From the NCBI RefSeq assembly GCF_039839375.1, contig NZ_JBDOQU010000005.1, positions 186,001 through 250,000 of the forward strand: a stretch of DNA of 64,000 bases, written 5' to 3'. The position numbers and the translations under genes are program-made. Source of the DNA: JBDOQU01 sp039839375. GTDB taxonomy: Bacteria > Pseudomonadota > Alphaproteobacteria > DSM-16000 > Inquilinaceae. The notes beneath the pieces are model-generated. The model saw only the letters and a program-made list of their open reading frames with translations. It made no database searches and was not told the origin of the DNA. Numbering within the stretch: the stretch's first letter is position 1; each line of letters starts with the position of its first letter. Positions 1-8,794 of the stretch are shown in pieces.

Positions 1-37
1 TCGCCTTGCCTTCGTAAATCCGCCTGCGACGGCTCAT
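1..37 (-). CDS. purC: SAICAR synthase, N-terminal fragment (runs off the window)
   Basis: Only the first 12 codons are in the window. They read MSRRRRIYEGKA, which is the characteristic start of alphaproteobacterial phosphoribosylaminoimidazole-succinocarboxamide synthase (de novo purine synthesis). The gene is transcribed leftwards, out of the window. The divergent neighbour is the ATP-synthase zeta inhibitor gene, which commonly sits beside purC in alphaproteobacteria and supports the call. The 246 bases between the two starts must hold both promoters; I see no other feature there. Confidence 0.75.
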   Translation of the reverse strand, partial: MSRRRRIYEGKA

Positions 38-283
38 GATGCGTGCCTTCCAACGATAAGGGGCGGCTGCGTTCTATCACCGCGCCGCCCGTTCGTCCGC
101 TGATATAGCAAGTCCCGCGGCCGGGCTCAATCAACCGCTCGCGTGTCGGTGCGCATGGGACCGATGCGATGAGGCCATGCCCCCGTCTCCCCATGACCTC
201 TTTGCGCGGACAGACTATATATGATCTCAGGAGTGAATAGTTCCGGACAGACAATACGAAGCCATTCGAAGGAAAGAAGCGGG

Positions 284-613
284 ATGACCACGTTCGACGA
301 GCGCAAGAAGGCTTTCGAGGCGAAGTACCAGCACGATCAGGAACTGCTGTTCAAGATCGGCAACCGGCGCAACAGGCTGCTGGGACTGTGGGCCGGCGAA
401 CTGATGGGCATGGCCTCCAAGGACGCCGACGCCTATGCGCGGGAGGTGGTGATCTCCGACATCGACAAGCCCGGCGATGACGATGTCCACGACAAGGTCT
501 ATGCCGACCTTCAGGAGAAGAAGATCGACCTGTCCGACCATCGCCTGCGCAAGATGATGGACGAGCTTCTGCACGTCGCGCATGAGCAGATCATGACAGA
601 GATCAAATCCTAG
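284..613 (+). CDS. ATP synthase zeta-type inhibitor (DUF1476)
   Basis: The 109-residue protein begins MTTFDERKKAFEAKY, the hallmark start of the DUF1476 family. This family is known from Paracoccus as the zeta subunit that inhibits ATP hydrolysis by F1. It is a small all-helical soluble protein of the usual family length (about 105 residues). I chose the ATG at 284 over the upstream in-frame ATG at 221 because the conserved family start begins here and a purine-rich GGAAAG lies just upstream. The next gene starts 6 bases after the stop, so the two are probably cotranscribed. Confidence 0.85.
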   Translation: MTTFDERKKAFEAKYQHDQELLFKIGNRRNRLLGLWAGELMGMASKDADAYAREVVISDIDKPGDDDVHDKVYADLQEKKIDLSDHRLRKMMDELLHVAHEQIMTEIKS

Positions 614-619
614 AAGACG

Positions 620-2209
620 GTGACGGCGTTCCGTCGCCACGAATTGCGCCGGGCCGCACTGTTCCTGACCGGCGGCGCGACGCTGGCCCTGGAACTCGTC
701 GCGTCGCGGATCATGACGCCCTATTTCGGCGTCAGCCTCTTCATCTGGACGGGCATCCTATCGGTCACGCTCGCCTGCCTCGCGCTCGGCTACTGGCTCG
801 GCGGCAGGGTCGGACGGCGCGTAACCCCGGCGGAGGCCGAGGGGCTGTTCGGCATGGCCCCCGCGGCGGCCGGCATCGCCCTCGTCCTGGCCGGGCTCGC
901 CTATCCGACGGCGCTGCCGGCCCTGGCGTCCGCCCATCTGATCGCCGGCGCGCTGACCGGCAGCCTGCTTCTCCTGGGCCCCGCCCTTGTCCTGCTTTCG
1001 GCGATGAACCCGCTTCTGGTGGCGGCGGAGGCTCAAGTGGGTGGCGACGCCGGGTCGGGATCGGTCTTCGCCTTCTCCACGGTCGGGTCGGTCGCGGGCG
1101 TGTTCGCGGCCGCCTTCCTCCTGATCCCCAATTTGCGGAATTTCGATTCCTACCTGCTGGTCGCCGGGGCTCTCGCCATCGTCTCGCTGGCCTGGGCGCT
1201 CGCGGCAAGGCCCGTCGCCCGGCAGACGCGAAGCCTCTGCGCGACCCTTTCCATCGTCGCCCTGGCGGCGGGCGGATTCGCGTGGACGCTCCAGAAGGAG
1301 GCGCAGGCCGCGCTGGCCGGCCATCCGAACCTCGGCTACCGGATCGTGGATGTGGAGCCGACACCGCTCGCCACCCTGAAGGTGGTGGATATCGGCCGTA
1401 ACCCTATCTCGGACGCCACGCAGCGCGTGCTGTTCGCCGACGGGATGAACATGGGGGCGGAGGACGGGGAGGGGCATCCCACCGTCGCCTTCGCCTACGC
1501 CTTGGAGCGCATCGCGCTCGCCCATCCCGATCCCCAATCGATCCTCGTCCTGGGGCTGGGCATGGGCGCCGCGCCGGACCTACTGGTCGATCGCGGGTTT
1601 GCCGTTGACGTGGTGGAGATCAACCCCGGCGTGGTCGAGGTCGCCGTGGAGCATTTCGGGTTCGACGCAGGAAGGGTCGACATCTACCGCCAAGACGCCC
1701 GGATCTTCGCCCGCAACTGCCCGCGCCGCTACGACGCGGTGCTGATGGACCTCTTCTCCGGCGACGGCATCCCGGACCATCTGGTGACGGCGGAATTCTT
1801 CGCCGCCATCCGCGACCGATGCCTGGCCGAAGGTGGGGTGGTCGGCTTCAACACCTTCATGTCGGCCGCAGTCCCGGTGGCGGAGACTTCGCTGGTCGCG
1901 ACCATCGTCCATGCGCTGGGCGCGGTGACGGTGATGCCGGACTGGAACAGCGACGGACGCAGCGGCAACGTCTACATCTCCACGACGCCCGATCTCGGCG
2001 GGAACGCCTTCCCCGACGCCTCCCCGATCGTGCGAGATCGGCTTGAGGATGCCTTCGCCGACCGCTTCCGGATCACGCCGCAGGATGTGGCCGGAATCCT
2101 GCTCTACCGGGACGGCTTCAACCGCTACGCCTTCGACGCGCTGGGCGCGCAGATGGACTACCGCCGCAGCATCCTCCGCGCCCTGCCGCCGCCGATCCTG
2201 ATGAACTGA
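620..2209 (+). CDS. Membrane-anchored spermidine/spermine synthase-like protein
   Basis: The 529-residue protein has two parts. Roughly residues 1-215 are hydrophobic with several predicted membrane helices. The C-terminal half has a Rossmann methyltransferase-like fold typical of aminopropyltransferases: the glycine loop VLGLGMGAAP, then VVEINPGVVEVA, and DLFSGDGIPDHLVTAEFF. Such fused proteins are common and mostly uncharacterised, and true spermidine synthase activity is not assured. The start is a GTG at 620, the first available after the upstream stop. The stop lies 3 bases from the convergent purB stop. Confidence 0.75.
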   Translation: MTAFRRHELRRAALFLTGGATLALELVASRIMTPYFGVSLFIWTGILSVTLACLALGYWLGGRVGRRVTPAEAEGLFGMAPAAAGIALVLAGLAYPTALPALASAHLIAGALTGSLLLLGPALVLLSAMNPLLVAAEAQVGGDAGSGSVFAFSTVGSVAGVFAAAFLLIPNLRNFDSYLLVAGALAIVSLAWALAARPVARQTRSLCATLSIVALAAGGFAWTLQKEAQAALAGHPNLGYRIVDVEPTPLATLKVVDIGRNPISDATQRVLFADGMNMGAEDGEGHPTVAFAYALERIALAHPDPQSILVLGLGMGAAPDLLVDRGFAVDVVEINPGVVEVAVEHFGFDAGRVDIYRQDARIFARNCPRRYDAVLMDLFSGDGIPDHLVTAEFFAAIRDRCLAEGGVVGFNTFMSAAVPVAETSLVATIVHALGAVTVMPDWNSDGRSGNVYISTTPDLGGNAFPDASPIVRDRLEDAFADRFRITPQDVAGILLYRDGFNRYAFDALGAQMDYRRSILRALPPPILMN

Positions 2210-2212
2210 GGG

Positions 2213-3514
2213 TCAGGCGGCGTCCCCGAACACCCGCTCGAACACCGCGTCGACATGCTTGGTGTGGTAGGCGAGGTTGAAGAGCTGGGAAAGCTGGTCG
2301 GCGGTCATGTAGCGCGCGATGTCCTTGTCGCCCTGCAGAAGCTCCAGGAACTGGCCCTTGCCCTCCCAGACCGGCATGGCGTTGCGCTGGACCGCCTTGT
2401 AGGCGTCCTCCCGCGACATGCCGGCCTGCGTCAGCGACAGCAGCACACGCTGGGAGAAGACCAAGCCGCCCAGCTGCTCCAGATTGGCCGTCATGGTTTC
2501 GGGATAGACCAGCAGCTTCTCGATAACGCCCGCCAGCCGCATCAGCGCGAAATCCAGTGCGATTGTGGCGTCGGGGCCGAACACCCGCTCCACCGACGAA
2601 TGGCTGATGTCCCGCTCGTGCCACAGCGTGACGTTCTCCAGCGCCGGGGCCACCGCCGCCCGGACGATCCGGGCGAGGCCCGTCAGGTTCTCCGTCAGCA
2701 CCGGGTTCCGCTTGTGCGGCATGGCCGACGAGCCCTTCTGGCCGGGGGAGAAGAACTCCTCGGCCTCGCGCACCTCCGTCCGCTGGAGATGGCGGATCTC
2801 CGTCGCCAGATTCTCCACCGACCCGGCGATGACGCCCAGCACGGCGAAGAAGGCGGCGTGGCGGTCGCGCGGGATCACCTGGGTGGAGATCGGCTCGACC
2901 GTCAGCCCCATCTTCTCCGCGACATGGGCTTCCACATGCGGGTCGATGTTGGCAAAGGTGCCGACCGCGCCGGAGATCGCGCAGGTCGCGATGTCGGCGC
3001 GCGCCTGCTCCAGCCGCTCCCGGTTGCGCCTGAAGGCCGCGTAGTGGCCGGCCAGCTTCAGCCCGAAGGTCGTCGGCTCGGCATGGATGCCGTGGCTGCG
3101 GCCGATCGTGACGGTGTCCTTGTGCTCGATCGCGCGCGCCTTCAGCGCCGCCAGCAGGCGGTCCAGATCCTCCAGCAGCAGATCCGCCGCCTGGGACATC
3201 TGCACCGACAGGGTCGTGTCCAGCACGTCCGACGAGGTCATGCCCTGATGGACGAATCGCGCCTCCGGCCCGACATGCTCCGCCAGATTGGTCAGGAAGG
3301 CGATGACGTCGTGCTTCGTCTCGCGCTCGATCTCGTCGATCCGGTCGATCTCGAACTTGCCGCGCGCCCAGACGGCCTCCGCCGCCGATTTCGGGATGAC
3401 GCCCAGATCGGCCTGCGCGTCGCAGGCATGGGCCTCGATCTCGAACCAGATGCGGAACCGGTTCTCCGGCTCCCAGATTCGGGTCATCTCGGCGCGGCTG
3501 TAGCGGGGGATCAT
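2213..3514 (-). CDS. purB: Adenylosuccinate lyase
   Basis: PurB splits SAICAR to AICAR and adenylosuccinate to AMP, both releasing fumarate. The 433-residue protein carries the fumarase/aspartase superfamily signature SSAMPHKRNP, the catalytic region GMTSSDVLDT and the histidine segment GRSHGIHAEPTTFG. Length matches the family. It is the last of three leftward genes (pentapeptide protein, LuxR regulator, purB), with a 93-base gap upstream, so it may have its own promoter. purC at the window start shows that purine genes cluster loosely here. Confidence 0.95.
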   Translation of the reverse strand: MIPRYSRAEMTRIWEPENRFRIWFEIEAHACDAQADLGVIPKSAAEAVWARGKFEIDRIDEIERETKHDVIAFLTNLAEHVGPEARFVHQGMTSSDVLDTTLSVQMSQAADLLLEDLDRLLAALKARAIEHKDTVTIGRSHGIHAEPTTFGLKLAGHYAAFRRNRERLEQARADIATCAISGAVGTFANIDPHVEAHVAEKMGLTVEPISTQVIPRDRHAAFFAVLGVIAGSVENLATEIRHLQRTEVREAEEFFSPGQKGSSAMPHKRNPVLTENLTGLARIVRAAVAPALENVTLWHERDISHSSVERVFGPDATIALDFALMRLAGVIEKLLVYPETMTANLEQLGGLVFSQRVLLSLTQAGMSREDAYKAVQRNAMPVWEGKGQFLELLQGDKDIARYMTADQLSQLFNLAYHTKHVDAVFERVFGDAA

Positions 3515-3607
3515 CGTGAAGGACCTCTGGCGGGATCGGCTGGAAGGCCGCCACTCATACTGTCATGAGGTCCCAAGGTCCATACCGATCGCCCGACGCG
3601 GGGGCCT

Positions 3608-4336
3608 TCAGGGCACGATCAGCCCCAGCATGATCGCGCGGACGACCGCATGGGTCTTGCTGTAGACGCCCAGCTTGCGCGCGGCGCTCTTGAGGTAGTC
3701 GGTCACCGTCTCGTGGGAGATGCCCAGGATCTCGCACACCTCCCAGGCGGTCTTGCCGCGCGACGTCCACAGCAGGCATTCCCGCTCGCGCGGGGACAGC
3801 TTGAACAGCGGCTTCTTCTTGTCGGAATAGACATGGCGGACGATCTGTTCATGGGCGTAGACCGCCACCAGATGCAGCTCGTGCCGCCGCTGGGCCCACA
3901 GCGCGTCGAACCGGCTCTGGGGAACGTCGGCCGCGACGCTCAGCGTGGCGAGGCCGGAGCCGGGGCCGTGAATCGGCACGGTGACGCCGTTGCGCAGGCC
4001 GATCTCCGTCGCCTCATTGATGATCATCTTTTGCGCGCCGCCGGCATGGGGCTGGCGGAGGATGTCCTCCCAGCGGAAGGGCGCCATGCTGGTCGCCGCT
4101 GTCGGGATGATCGGGTCGACGCTCACATAGCGCTGCTCGGCATAGCGGTCGGCCCATTCCTCGGGATAGTTGGTCAGCACGAACGGGACGCGCGGCCCCT
4201 CCGGCGGCCTCACGACCAGGTAGGCGTACCGATCGAAGCCCAGAGCTTCCGTCTGCTTCTCCAGCGCGGAGCGGATATCCTTCAGACTACCCGCTCGCGC
4301 GACGCCTTCGATGAAATCATCGACCGAAGACCGCAT
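3608..4336 (-). CDS. LuxR-family autoinducer-binding transcriptional regulator (solo)
   Basis: This 242-residue protein has an N-terminal autoinducer-binding domain (about 15-165) and a C-terminal LuxR helix-turn-helix (about 176-242, LSPRERECLLW and ISHETVTDYLKSAARKLGV). The ligand-pocket residues conserved in TraR/LuxR are present: W61, Y65, D74-P75 and W89, with the later glycine in GLRNGVTVPIHG. It should therefore still bind an acyl-homoserine lactone or similar ligand. No luxI synthase is in the window, so it is a solo receptor here. It lies 84 bases downstream of the pentapeptide-repeat gene on the same strand. Confidence 0.85.
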   Translation of the reverse strand: MRSSVDDFIEGVARAGSLKDIRSALEKQTEALGFDRYAYLVVRPPEGPRVPFVLTNYPEEWADRYAEQRYVSVDPIIPTAATSMAPFRWEDILRQPHAGGAQKMIINEATEIGLRNGVTVPIHGPGSGLATLSVAADVPQSRFDALWAQRRHELHLVAVYAHEQIVRHVYSDKKKPLFKLSPRERECLLWTSRGKTAWEVCEILGISHETVTDYLKSAARKLGVYSKTHAVVRAIMLGLIVP

Positions 4337-4420
4337 CTCGCCCCCATTTCCCCCGCCCGCGCCTGGTTCCGCCCCCGGAACGAGTTCACCCTATCAGGGC
4401 CGATCCCGCCCGCGAAGCGT

Positions 4421-5698
4421 TCAGGCGCAAACGGCCGGTTCCAGCCCGGTGCCGTCCAGGACCGCGCCGGCCAGGTCCGCGCCGGTCAGATCGGCCCCGT
4501 CCAGATCCGCCAATGTCAGGTTGACGCCGGTCATGTCCGCGCCGGTCAGCGCACAGCCCGAAAGGTGGGCTCGCCGCATGTCGGCGTTCCGCAGACTGGT
4601 TGGTCGCACCTTGCCGGTGTCCGCGCCAAGCTGGTCCGTCAGCTTGGCCGGATGCAGCCTTGCGTTGGTGAGGTCCGCCCCCGCCAGATTGGCGTGGGAA
4701 AGGTTGGCGCCCGACAGGTTCGCCTCAAGCAGGTTCGCCCCTTCGAGGACCGCGCCCGCCAGGTCCGCCATCACGAGCTGGATCTGGAACATCACCGCCC
4801 GGTCCATCTGGGCGCCCCTAAGGATGGCGCCGGACAGGTTCGCCCCCCGAAGGTCGACGCGGCGGAGGTCCGCCCCTTCCAGCACCGCGCGTTCGCCACG
4901 ATGGCCCAGCGTGCGGATCCAGCGTTCGTGGCCGAGGATCGCACGATGAAGCTCGCCGCCCAGCGTGTCGACATTCTTCGCGAACTGCGCGCCGCCGGTA
5001 TCGGCCGACGCGAGGTCGCAGCCGGCGAGATCGACGCCGATCAGATCCGCGCCCCGGAACGAGCATCCGGCGACCTGCGCCCCGCGCAGGCGCGCTCCGC
5101 CCAGCCGCGCGCCGGCCAGATTGGCCTTGGTCAGGTTGGCTTCGGTCAAATCGGCGTTCTGGAGGTTGCTGTCCGACAGATCGGCGTCGCGAAGGTCGGC
5201 GCGCCGCAGGATCGCGCCGGAAAGGTCGGTCTGGGAGATCACCGACCGCGCCAGCTTCGTCCCGCTCAGTTCCGCCCGCGCCAGGATCGCGCGGCGGATC
5301 ACGATGCGGGAACTGTCCAGTTCATGGACGTTGACCTGGCCGTTGCGGGTCCCGGTCAGCAGCGTGCCGTCCCGAAGGTCGGCCCGGCGGAGATTGGCGT
5401 CGATGAAGGTCGCGCCGTGCAGGCGCGCGCCCCGCATGTCCGATTCCGAAAGGTCCGCGCGATCGAGCGAGCATTCGGTGAAGTCGACGGCGAAAAGGTC
5501 CGCGCCGCGCAGCTTCGCCCCGTCCAGCCGCGCGCCGTTCAGCTTCGCGCCGGCGATCTTCGCGCCGCGCAGGTCGATGCCGGAAAGATCGCGCCCGCTG
5601 AGGTCGGCGAGGGTGAAATCGGCGCGAACGCCGCCGCGCCGTCCGGCGAGCCATTGCGCGTGCCGTTCGACGATCTGGCTCAATTCGCTGTCGTTCAT
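4421..5698 (-). CDS. Pentapeptide-repeat protein
   Basis: Nearly the whole 425-residue protein is made of A(D/N)Lxx repeats, such as ADLSESDMRGARLHGATF and ANLSGANLSHANLAGADL. This family folds into a right-handed quadrilateral beta-helix. The repeat run is broken near residues 115-135 and around 240-270, so it probably forms two or three helical stacks. There is no signal peptide or membrane segment, so it should be cytoplasmic. Some members mimic DNA and protect gyrase (Qnr, MfpA), but nothing here shows that role. The function is unknown. It is the first gene of the leftward group leading to luxR and purB. Confidence 0.8.
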   Translation of the reverse strand: MNDSELSQIVERHAQWLAGRRGGVRADFTLADLSGRDLSGIDLRGAKIAGAKLNGARLDGAKLRGADLFAVDFTECSLDRADLSESDMRGARLHGATFIDANLRRADLRDGTLLTGTRNGQVNVHELDSSRIVIRRAILARAELSGTKLARSVISQTDLSGAILRRADLRDADLSDSNLQNADLTEANLTKANLAGARLGGARLRGAQVAGCSFRGADLIGVDLAGCDLASADTGGAQFAKNVDTLGGELHRAILGHERWIRTLGHRGERAVLEGADLRRVDLRGANLSGAILRGAQMDRAVMFQIQLVMADLAGAVLEGANLLEANLSGANLSHANLAGADLTNARLHPAKLTDQLGADTGKVRPTSLRNADMRRAHLSGCALTGADMTGVNLTLADLDGADLTGADLAGAVLDGTGLEPAVCA

Positions 5699-5911
5699 GC
5701 CGAAATGCCAGTCCCGCTACGATGCCTGTGGAGGGACTGTTTCCGCCTTTGACGCCGGCGGGAGGAAGGCCCCCGACGATGGTCGCGCCATACTGGTTAC
5801 GGAACAATTAAGCGCGAACTGGCATTCCCGAAATCGCGGACTAAGAGTATTATCAGGAAGAATTGGGCGTCGTGCGGTTCGGTGAACGGCGGCGCCGGGT
5901 AGGGGGTCAGG

Positions 5912-7579
5912 ATGACGTTTGGTCGCGCTGTTATTGCGGTTGTTCTCGTGCTGGGAGGAAGTCCGGTTTTCGCCGCGCCGGAAGTCCGCTCCCTCCCGGC
6001 GACGCCGCTTGCCGCCGAAATCGCGGAGCGGCTGGCCGGTCCCGGCGATGTCCCCGGCGATGTCGTCGTGGCTGAGCGCACGCTGGACGGCGGTTCTCTC
6101 CGCACTCTCTATGAATCCAGGAACTACAGCCCCTTGTGGCTTGCCGACGGGGCGCTGACCGCCGATGCGCGGTCGCTTGTCGACCTGTTCGGCCGGGCGA
6201 AGGGGGAGGGGCTGGAGCCGCACGATTATTATGTCGCGGAACTGGCCGGGCCGCTGGCTTCGACATCGGCGGCGGAAGCCGAACTGCTGATGAGCGCGGC
6301 CGTCATGCGGTTCGCCACCGACATCCAGGCCGGCCGGTTCGATCCGGGCCGGCTGGGCGAGGATGTCGATTATGAGCGGAAGGACGTTCCCGGACCGGCT
6401 TTCGCGCTGATCGCCGCCGCGTCGCCGGAACCGGCGCGCTACCTGACCGGGCTGGCGCCGGACAGCCCGGCCTATGACGATCTTCGCGGCATCCTGGCGG
6501 AATACCGTGCCCTCGCCGCCGCCGGCGGCTGGCCCGCCGTGCCCGACGGGCCGACGCTGGAGCCGGGCGACATCGACGGGGCGCAGACGATCGCGCTCCG
6601 CCGCCGCCTCGCCGTGACCGGGGAGTACGTCTCCACGCTGGTCGGCCCTCCGGCGCCCGCCTACGATCCGGCGCTTGTCGAGGCTGTACAGCGCTTCCAG
6701 TCCCGCCACGGGCTGGAGACGGACGGCGTCGTGGGCCCGAGGACGCGCCGGGCGCTGAACGTGACGGCGGAACAGCGGATCGACCAGATCGTCGCCACCA
6801 TGGAGCGCTGGCGCTGGCTGCCGGACGATCTGGGCGACAGGTTCATCATGGTGAACCTTCCGGGCTATCAACTGCGCATCGTCGATGAGGGCCGGCCGGT
6901 GCGCGATATGGACGTGATCGTCGGGCTGGCCGACCGGCAGACGCCGCTTTTCTCCAGCAGGCTGACCTGGCTTGAATTCAATCCGACATGGACGATGCCG
7001 ACCTCCATCGCCATCAAGGACTATCTGCCCAAGCTGCTGGATGACCCGACCTACCTCCGCAGCCACGGCTTCAGGATGTTCGCCGGCTGGCACAACGACG
7101 CCGCTGAGATCGAGGCGGCGTATCTGGATTGGGAGGCGATCGGGGAGGGCATCAAATATTTCCGCATCCGTCAGGAGCCGGGGCCGTCCAACGCGCTGGG
7201 CAAGGTCAAGTTCATGATGGCCAACAGCTTCTCCGTCTACCTGCACGACACGCCGTCGCGGGGCCTGTTCTCGCGGTCCCGCCGCGCCTTCAGCTCGGGC
7301 TGTGTGCGGGTGCAGGACCCGATCTGGCTGGCCGACTATCTTCTGTCCGACACCGCCCGCTGGACCGGCTCCTTCCGGGCCGAGGTGATGGGAGGGTGGG
7401 AGACGACGCGCATCAATCTCGACAACCCCATGCCGGTGCATCTCGCCTACTGGACGGCGTTCCGGGGGGATGACGGGCGAATCAATTTCCGCGAGGACAT
7501 TTATGGCCTCGATTCGGCGACGCAGACGGTGCTGGCGGAGGTGCGGCCGAATTCCGCGCAGATCGCGCTGCTGGATTAG
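5912..7579 (+). CDS. L,D-transpeptidase, YcbB (LdtD) type
   Basis: A 555-residue periplasmic peptidoglycan cross-linking enzyme that makes 3-3 peptide links. The N-terminus is a signal peptide ending near VFAAPEV. A scaffold region follows, then a peptidoglycan-binding repeat (VEAVQRFQSRHGLETDGVVGP, about 252-272), then the YkuD catalytic domain with HDTPSRGLF and the catalytic Cys464 in FSSGCVRVQDP. Domain order and length match E. coli YcbB. In E. coli this gene is followed by the DUF882 protein YcbK. Here DUF882 also follows, but two leftward genes (DUF2945, dps) intervene. Confidence 0.9.
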   Translation: MTFGRAVIAVVLVLGGSPVFAAPEVRSLPATPLAAEIAERLAGPGDVPGDVVVAERTLDGGSLRTLYESRNYSPLWLADGALTADARSLVDLFGRAKGEGLEPHDYYVAELAGPLASTSAAEAELLMSAAVMRFATDIQAGRFDPGRLGEDVDYERKDVPGPAFALIAAASPEPARYLTGLAPDSPAYDDLRGILAEYRALAAAGGWPAVPDGPTLEPGDIDGAQTIALRRRLAVTGEYVSTLVGPPAPAYDPALVEAVQRFQSRHGLETDGVVGPRTRRALNVTAEQRIDQIVATMERWRWLPDDLGDRFIMVNLPGYQLRIVDEGRPVRDMDVIVGLADRQTPLFSSRLTWLEFNPTWTMPTSIAIKDYLPKLLDDPTYLRSHGFRMFAGWHNDAAEIEAAYLDWEAIGEGIKYFRIRQEPGPSNALGKVKFMMANSFSVYLHDTPSRGLFSRSRRAFSSGCVRVQDPIWLADYLLSDTARWTGSFRAEVMGGWETTRINLDNPMPVHLAYWTAFRGDDGRINFREDIYGLDSATQTVLAEVRPNSAQIALLD

Positions 7580-7618
7580 CGGCGGTAATCAGCGGCCCTG
7601 TGCGAGCCCAATCGCGCA

Positions 7619-7834
7619 TCAGCCTTCGATCTTCCGCAACGCTGAGCCTTTGTGCGCGGCGATGTGATCGGTCTTGTCGCTCTTGATTTCATATTGCGGC
7701 TCGTCGGCCGAGGCGTGGCGCTTATGTCCCTTGTAGTCGAAATCGCGCGTGTGGATTTTGGCGATCGTCCCGCTAACCCGCCCGGCCTCCGAATTCCAGC
7801 TGACGTGATCGCCGATCCTGAACCGATGGGCCAT
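7619..7834 (-). CDS. DUF2945 (HVA1 family, Tudor-like) small protein
   Basis: The 71-residue protein MAHRFRIGDHVSWNSEAG continues with SGTIAKIHTRDFDYKGHKRHAS and DEPQYEIKSDKTDHIAAHKG. This is the standard pattern of the DUF2945/HVA1 family, a small beta-barrel of unknown function often seen near stress genes. It lies 46 bases downstream of dps on the same strand, so it may be cotranscribed with it. No catalytic residues can be proposed. Confidence 0.8.
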   Translation of the reverse strand: MAHRFRIGDHVSWNSEAGRVSGTIAKIHTRDFDYKGHKRHASADEPQYEIKSDKTDHIAAHKGSALRKIEG

Positions 7835-7880
7835 TCTTCATCTCCTGAATTCCGGTCTGCCGGGCGTTGAGGCGGCTTGG

Positions 7881-8354
7881 CTATTCCAGGTGCGACTTGA
7901 TGAACCAGAGGTCCTTGTCGAGTTCGCGCGAATAGGCGGTGAAGATGTCGGCGGTATCGGCATCGCCGGCCTCGTCGGCGGTGTCGATGGCCTCGCGGGC
8001 GGCCTTGGCTGCGGCGGCATAGCGTTCGGCCAGCGCCTTCAAGTGGTCGGGCACCTTGCGGATGTCGGTGGGATAGGCGGGCAGCGACGTGGCCTTGTTG
8101 ACCACCTGCGCCGTGCCCAGGGCAATGCCGTCGAGCTGGGCGGCGCGCTCAGCGATGGTGTCGACATGGGCGTCGAGTTGGGTGCGGAAGAGGTCGAGCA
8201 TTTCATGGACGGCGATGAATTGCGGGCCCTTGAGGTTCCAGTGCGCCTGCTTGGTCACGAGCGCCAGGTCGATGGCCTCGGCCAGGCGCGCATTGAGCAG
8301 GTCGACCATGGCCGTTTTGGTGTTGGACTTGAGATCGATGGACGGAGCTTTCAT
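7881..8354 (-). CDS. dps: DNA-protecting ferritin-like protein Dps
   Basis: Dps forms a 12-subunit shell that binds DNA and oxidises and stores iron, protecting against peroxide in stationary phase. The 157-residue protein has the Dps ferroxidase signature: KQAHWNLKGPQFIAVHEML followed by DAHVDTIAERAAQLDG. It has a short N-terminal tail with lysines that could contact DNA. Length is typical. It is probably the first gene of a dps-DUF2945 pair. A possible EcfG-type promoter lies just upstream (separate entry). Confidence 0.9.
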   Translation of the reverse strand: MKAPSIDLKSNTKTAMVDLLNARLAEAIDLALVTKQAHWNLKGPQFIAVHEMLDLFRTQLDAHVDTIAERAAQLDGIALGTAQVVNKATSLPAYPTDIRKVPDHLKALAERYAAAAKAAREAIDTADEAGDADTADIFTAYSRELDKDLWFIKSHLE

Positions 8355-8794
8355 GGGAAATCCTTATTACGCTGTGAGACTGTAAGAACCCGACGATGGT
8401 AGCGCCGGTTCCCGACAGCAGAAGGGGCGCGGCCATGCGACGCGTCCTGGCCCTGGCCATCGGGATGGCGAATCTCCTTCACCGGCCTCGAATCAGATTT
8501 CGCCTCGAAAGAGGAAATCCCCGCCCGGGTCAGACTCTCATGCCGCCGATATCAGGCACTGATCCGATCTCTCAAGCGACCCCGATTTAAGCCCGCCCCT
8601 TCAATCCGTTAAGCAAGAAATCTTAGCGGATGCAAGGGGTTGCCTTAACCTTCGGTTAATAACGATTCTCAAATTTAGGGTTGCGTCGCCCCGTTTTGTC
8701 TTGCAAGAACAGCCCCGTTGATACGGCCCAACGCCGGGCATCAGATCACCGGCGACGGCGAAGAGGGACTGGCAAGAAAAAAGGGGTAACGGCG
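8355..8794. other. 440-base intergenic region between dps and DUF882
   Basis: No convincing gene is present. The region holds the dps promoter side (8355-8412). Towards the DUF882 gene it becomes AT-rich, with a small inverted repeat TTAACC-ttc-GGTTAA near 8645-8660 and likely promoter sequence around 8640-8680. An ORF can be opened from a TTG at 8681, but it only adds an arginine-rich leader with no signal-peptide character before the Tat signal. Confidence 0.5.
8387..8412 (-). promoter_or_regulatory. Possible EcfG-type promoter of dps
   Basis: On the minus strand GGAAC (8408-8412) is followed after 17 bases by GGTT (8387-8390). The known alphaproteobacterial general-stress consensus is GGAAC-N16/17-CGTT, so the -35 is perfect and the -10 has one mismatch. 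It sits 33 bases before the dps start. Dps is a classic EcfG target and ecfG is in this window, but the -10 is weak. Confidence 0.35.

Noticed and set aside
5801..5826. GGAAC-N17-CATT upstream of the L,D-transpeptidase as an EcfG promoter
   Set aside because: The -10 has a mismatch at a key position and there is no supporting context, so it is not listed as a feature.
8681..8794. Longer start for the DUF882 gene at TTG 8681
   Set aside because: It would bury the twin-arginine signal behind 38 arginine-rich residues; AGGGG placed before TTG 8795 and the intact Tat signal favour the later start.
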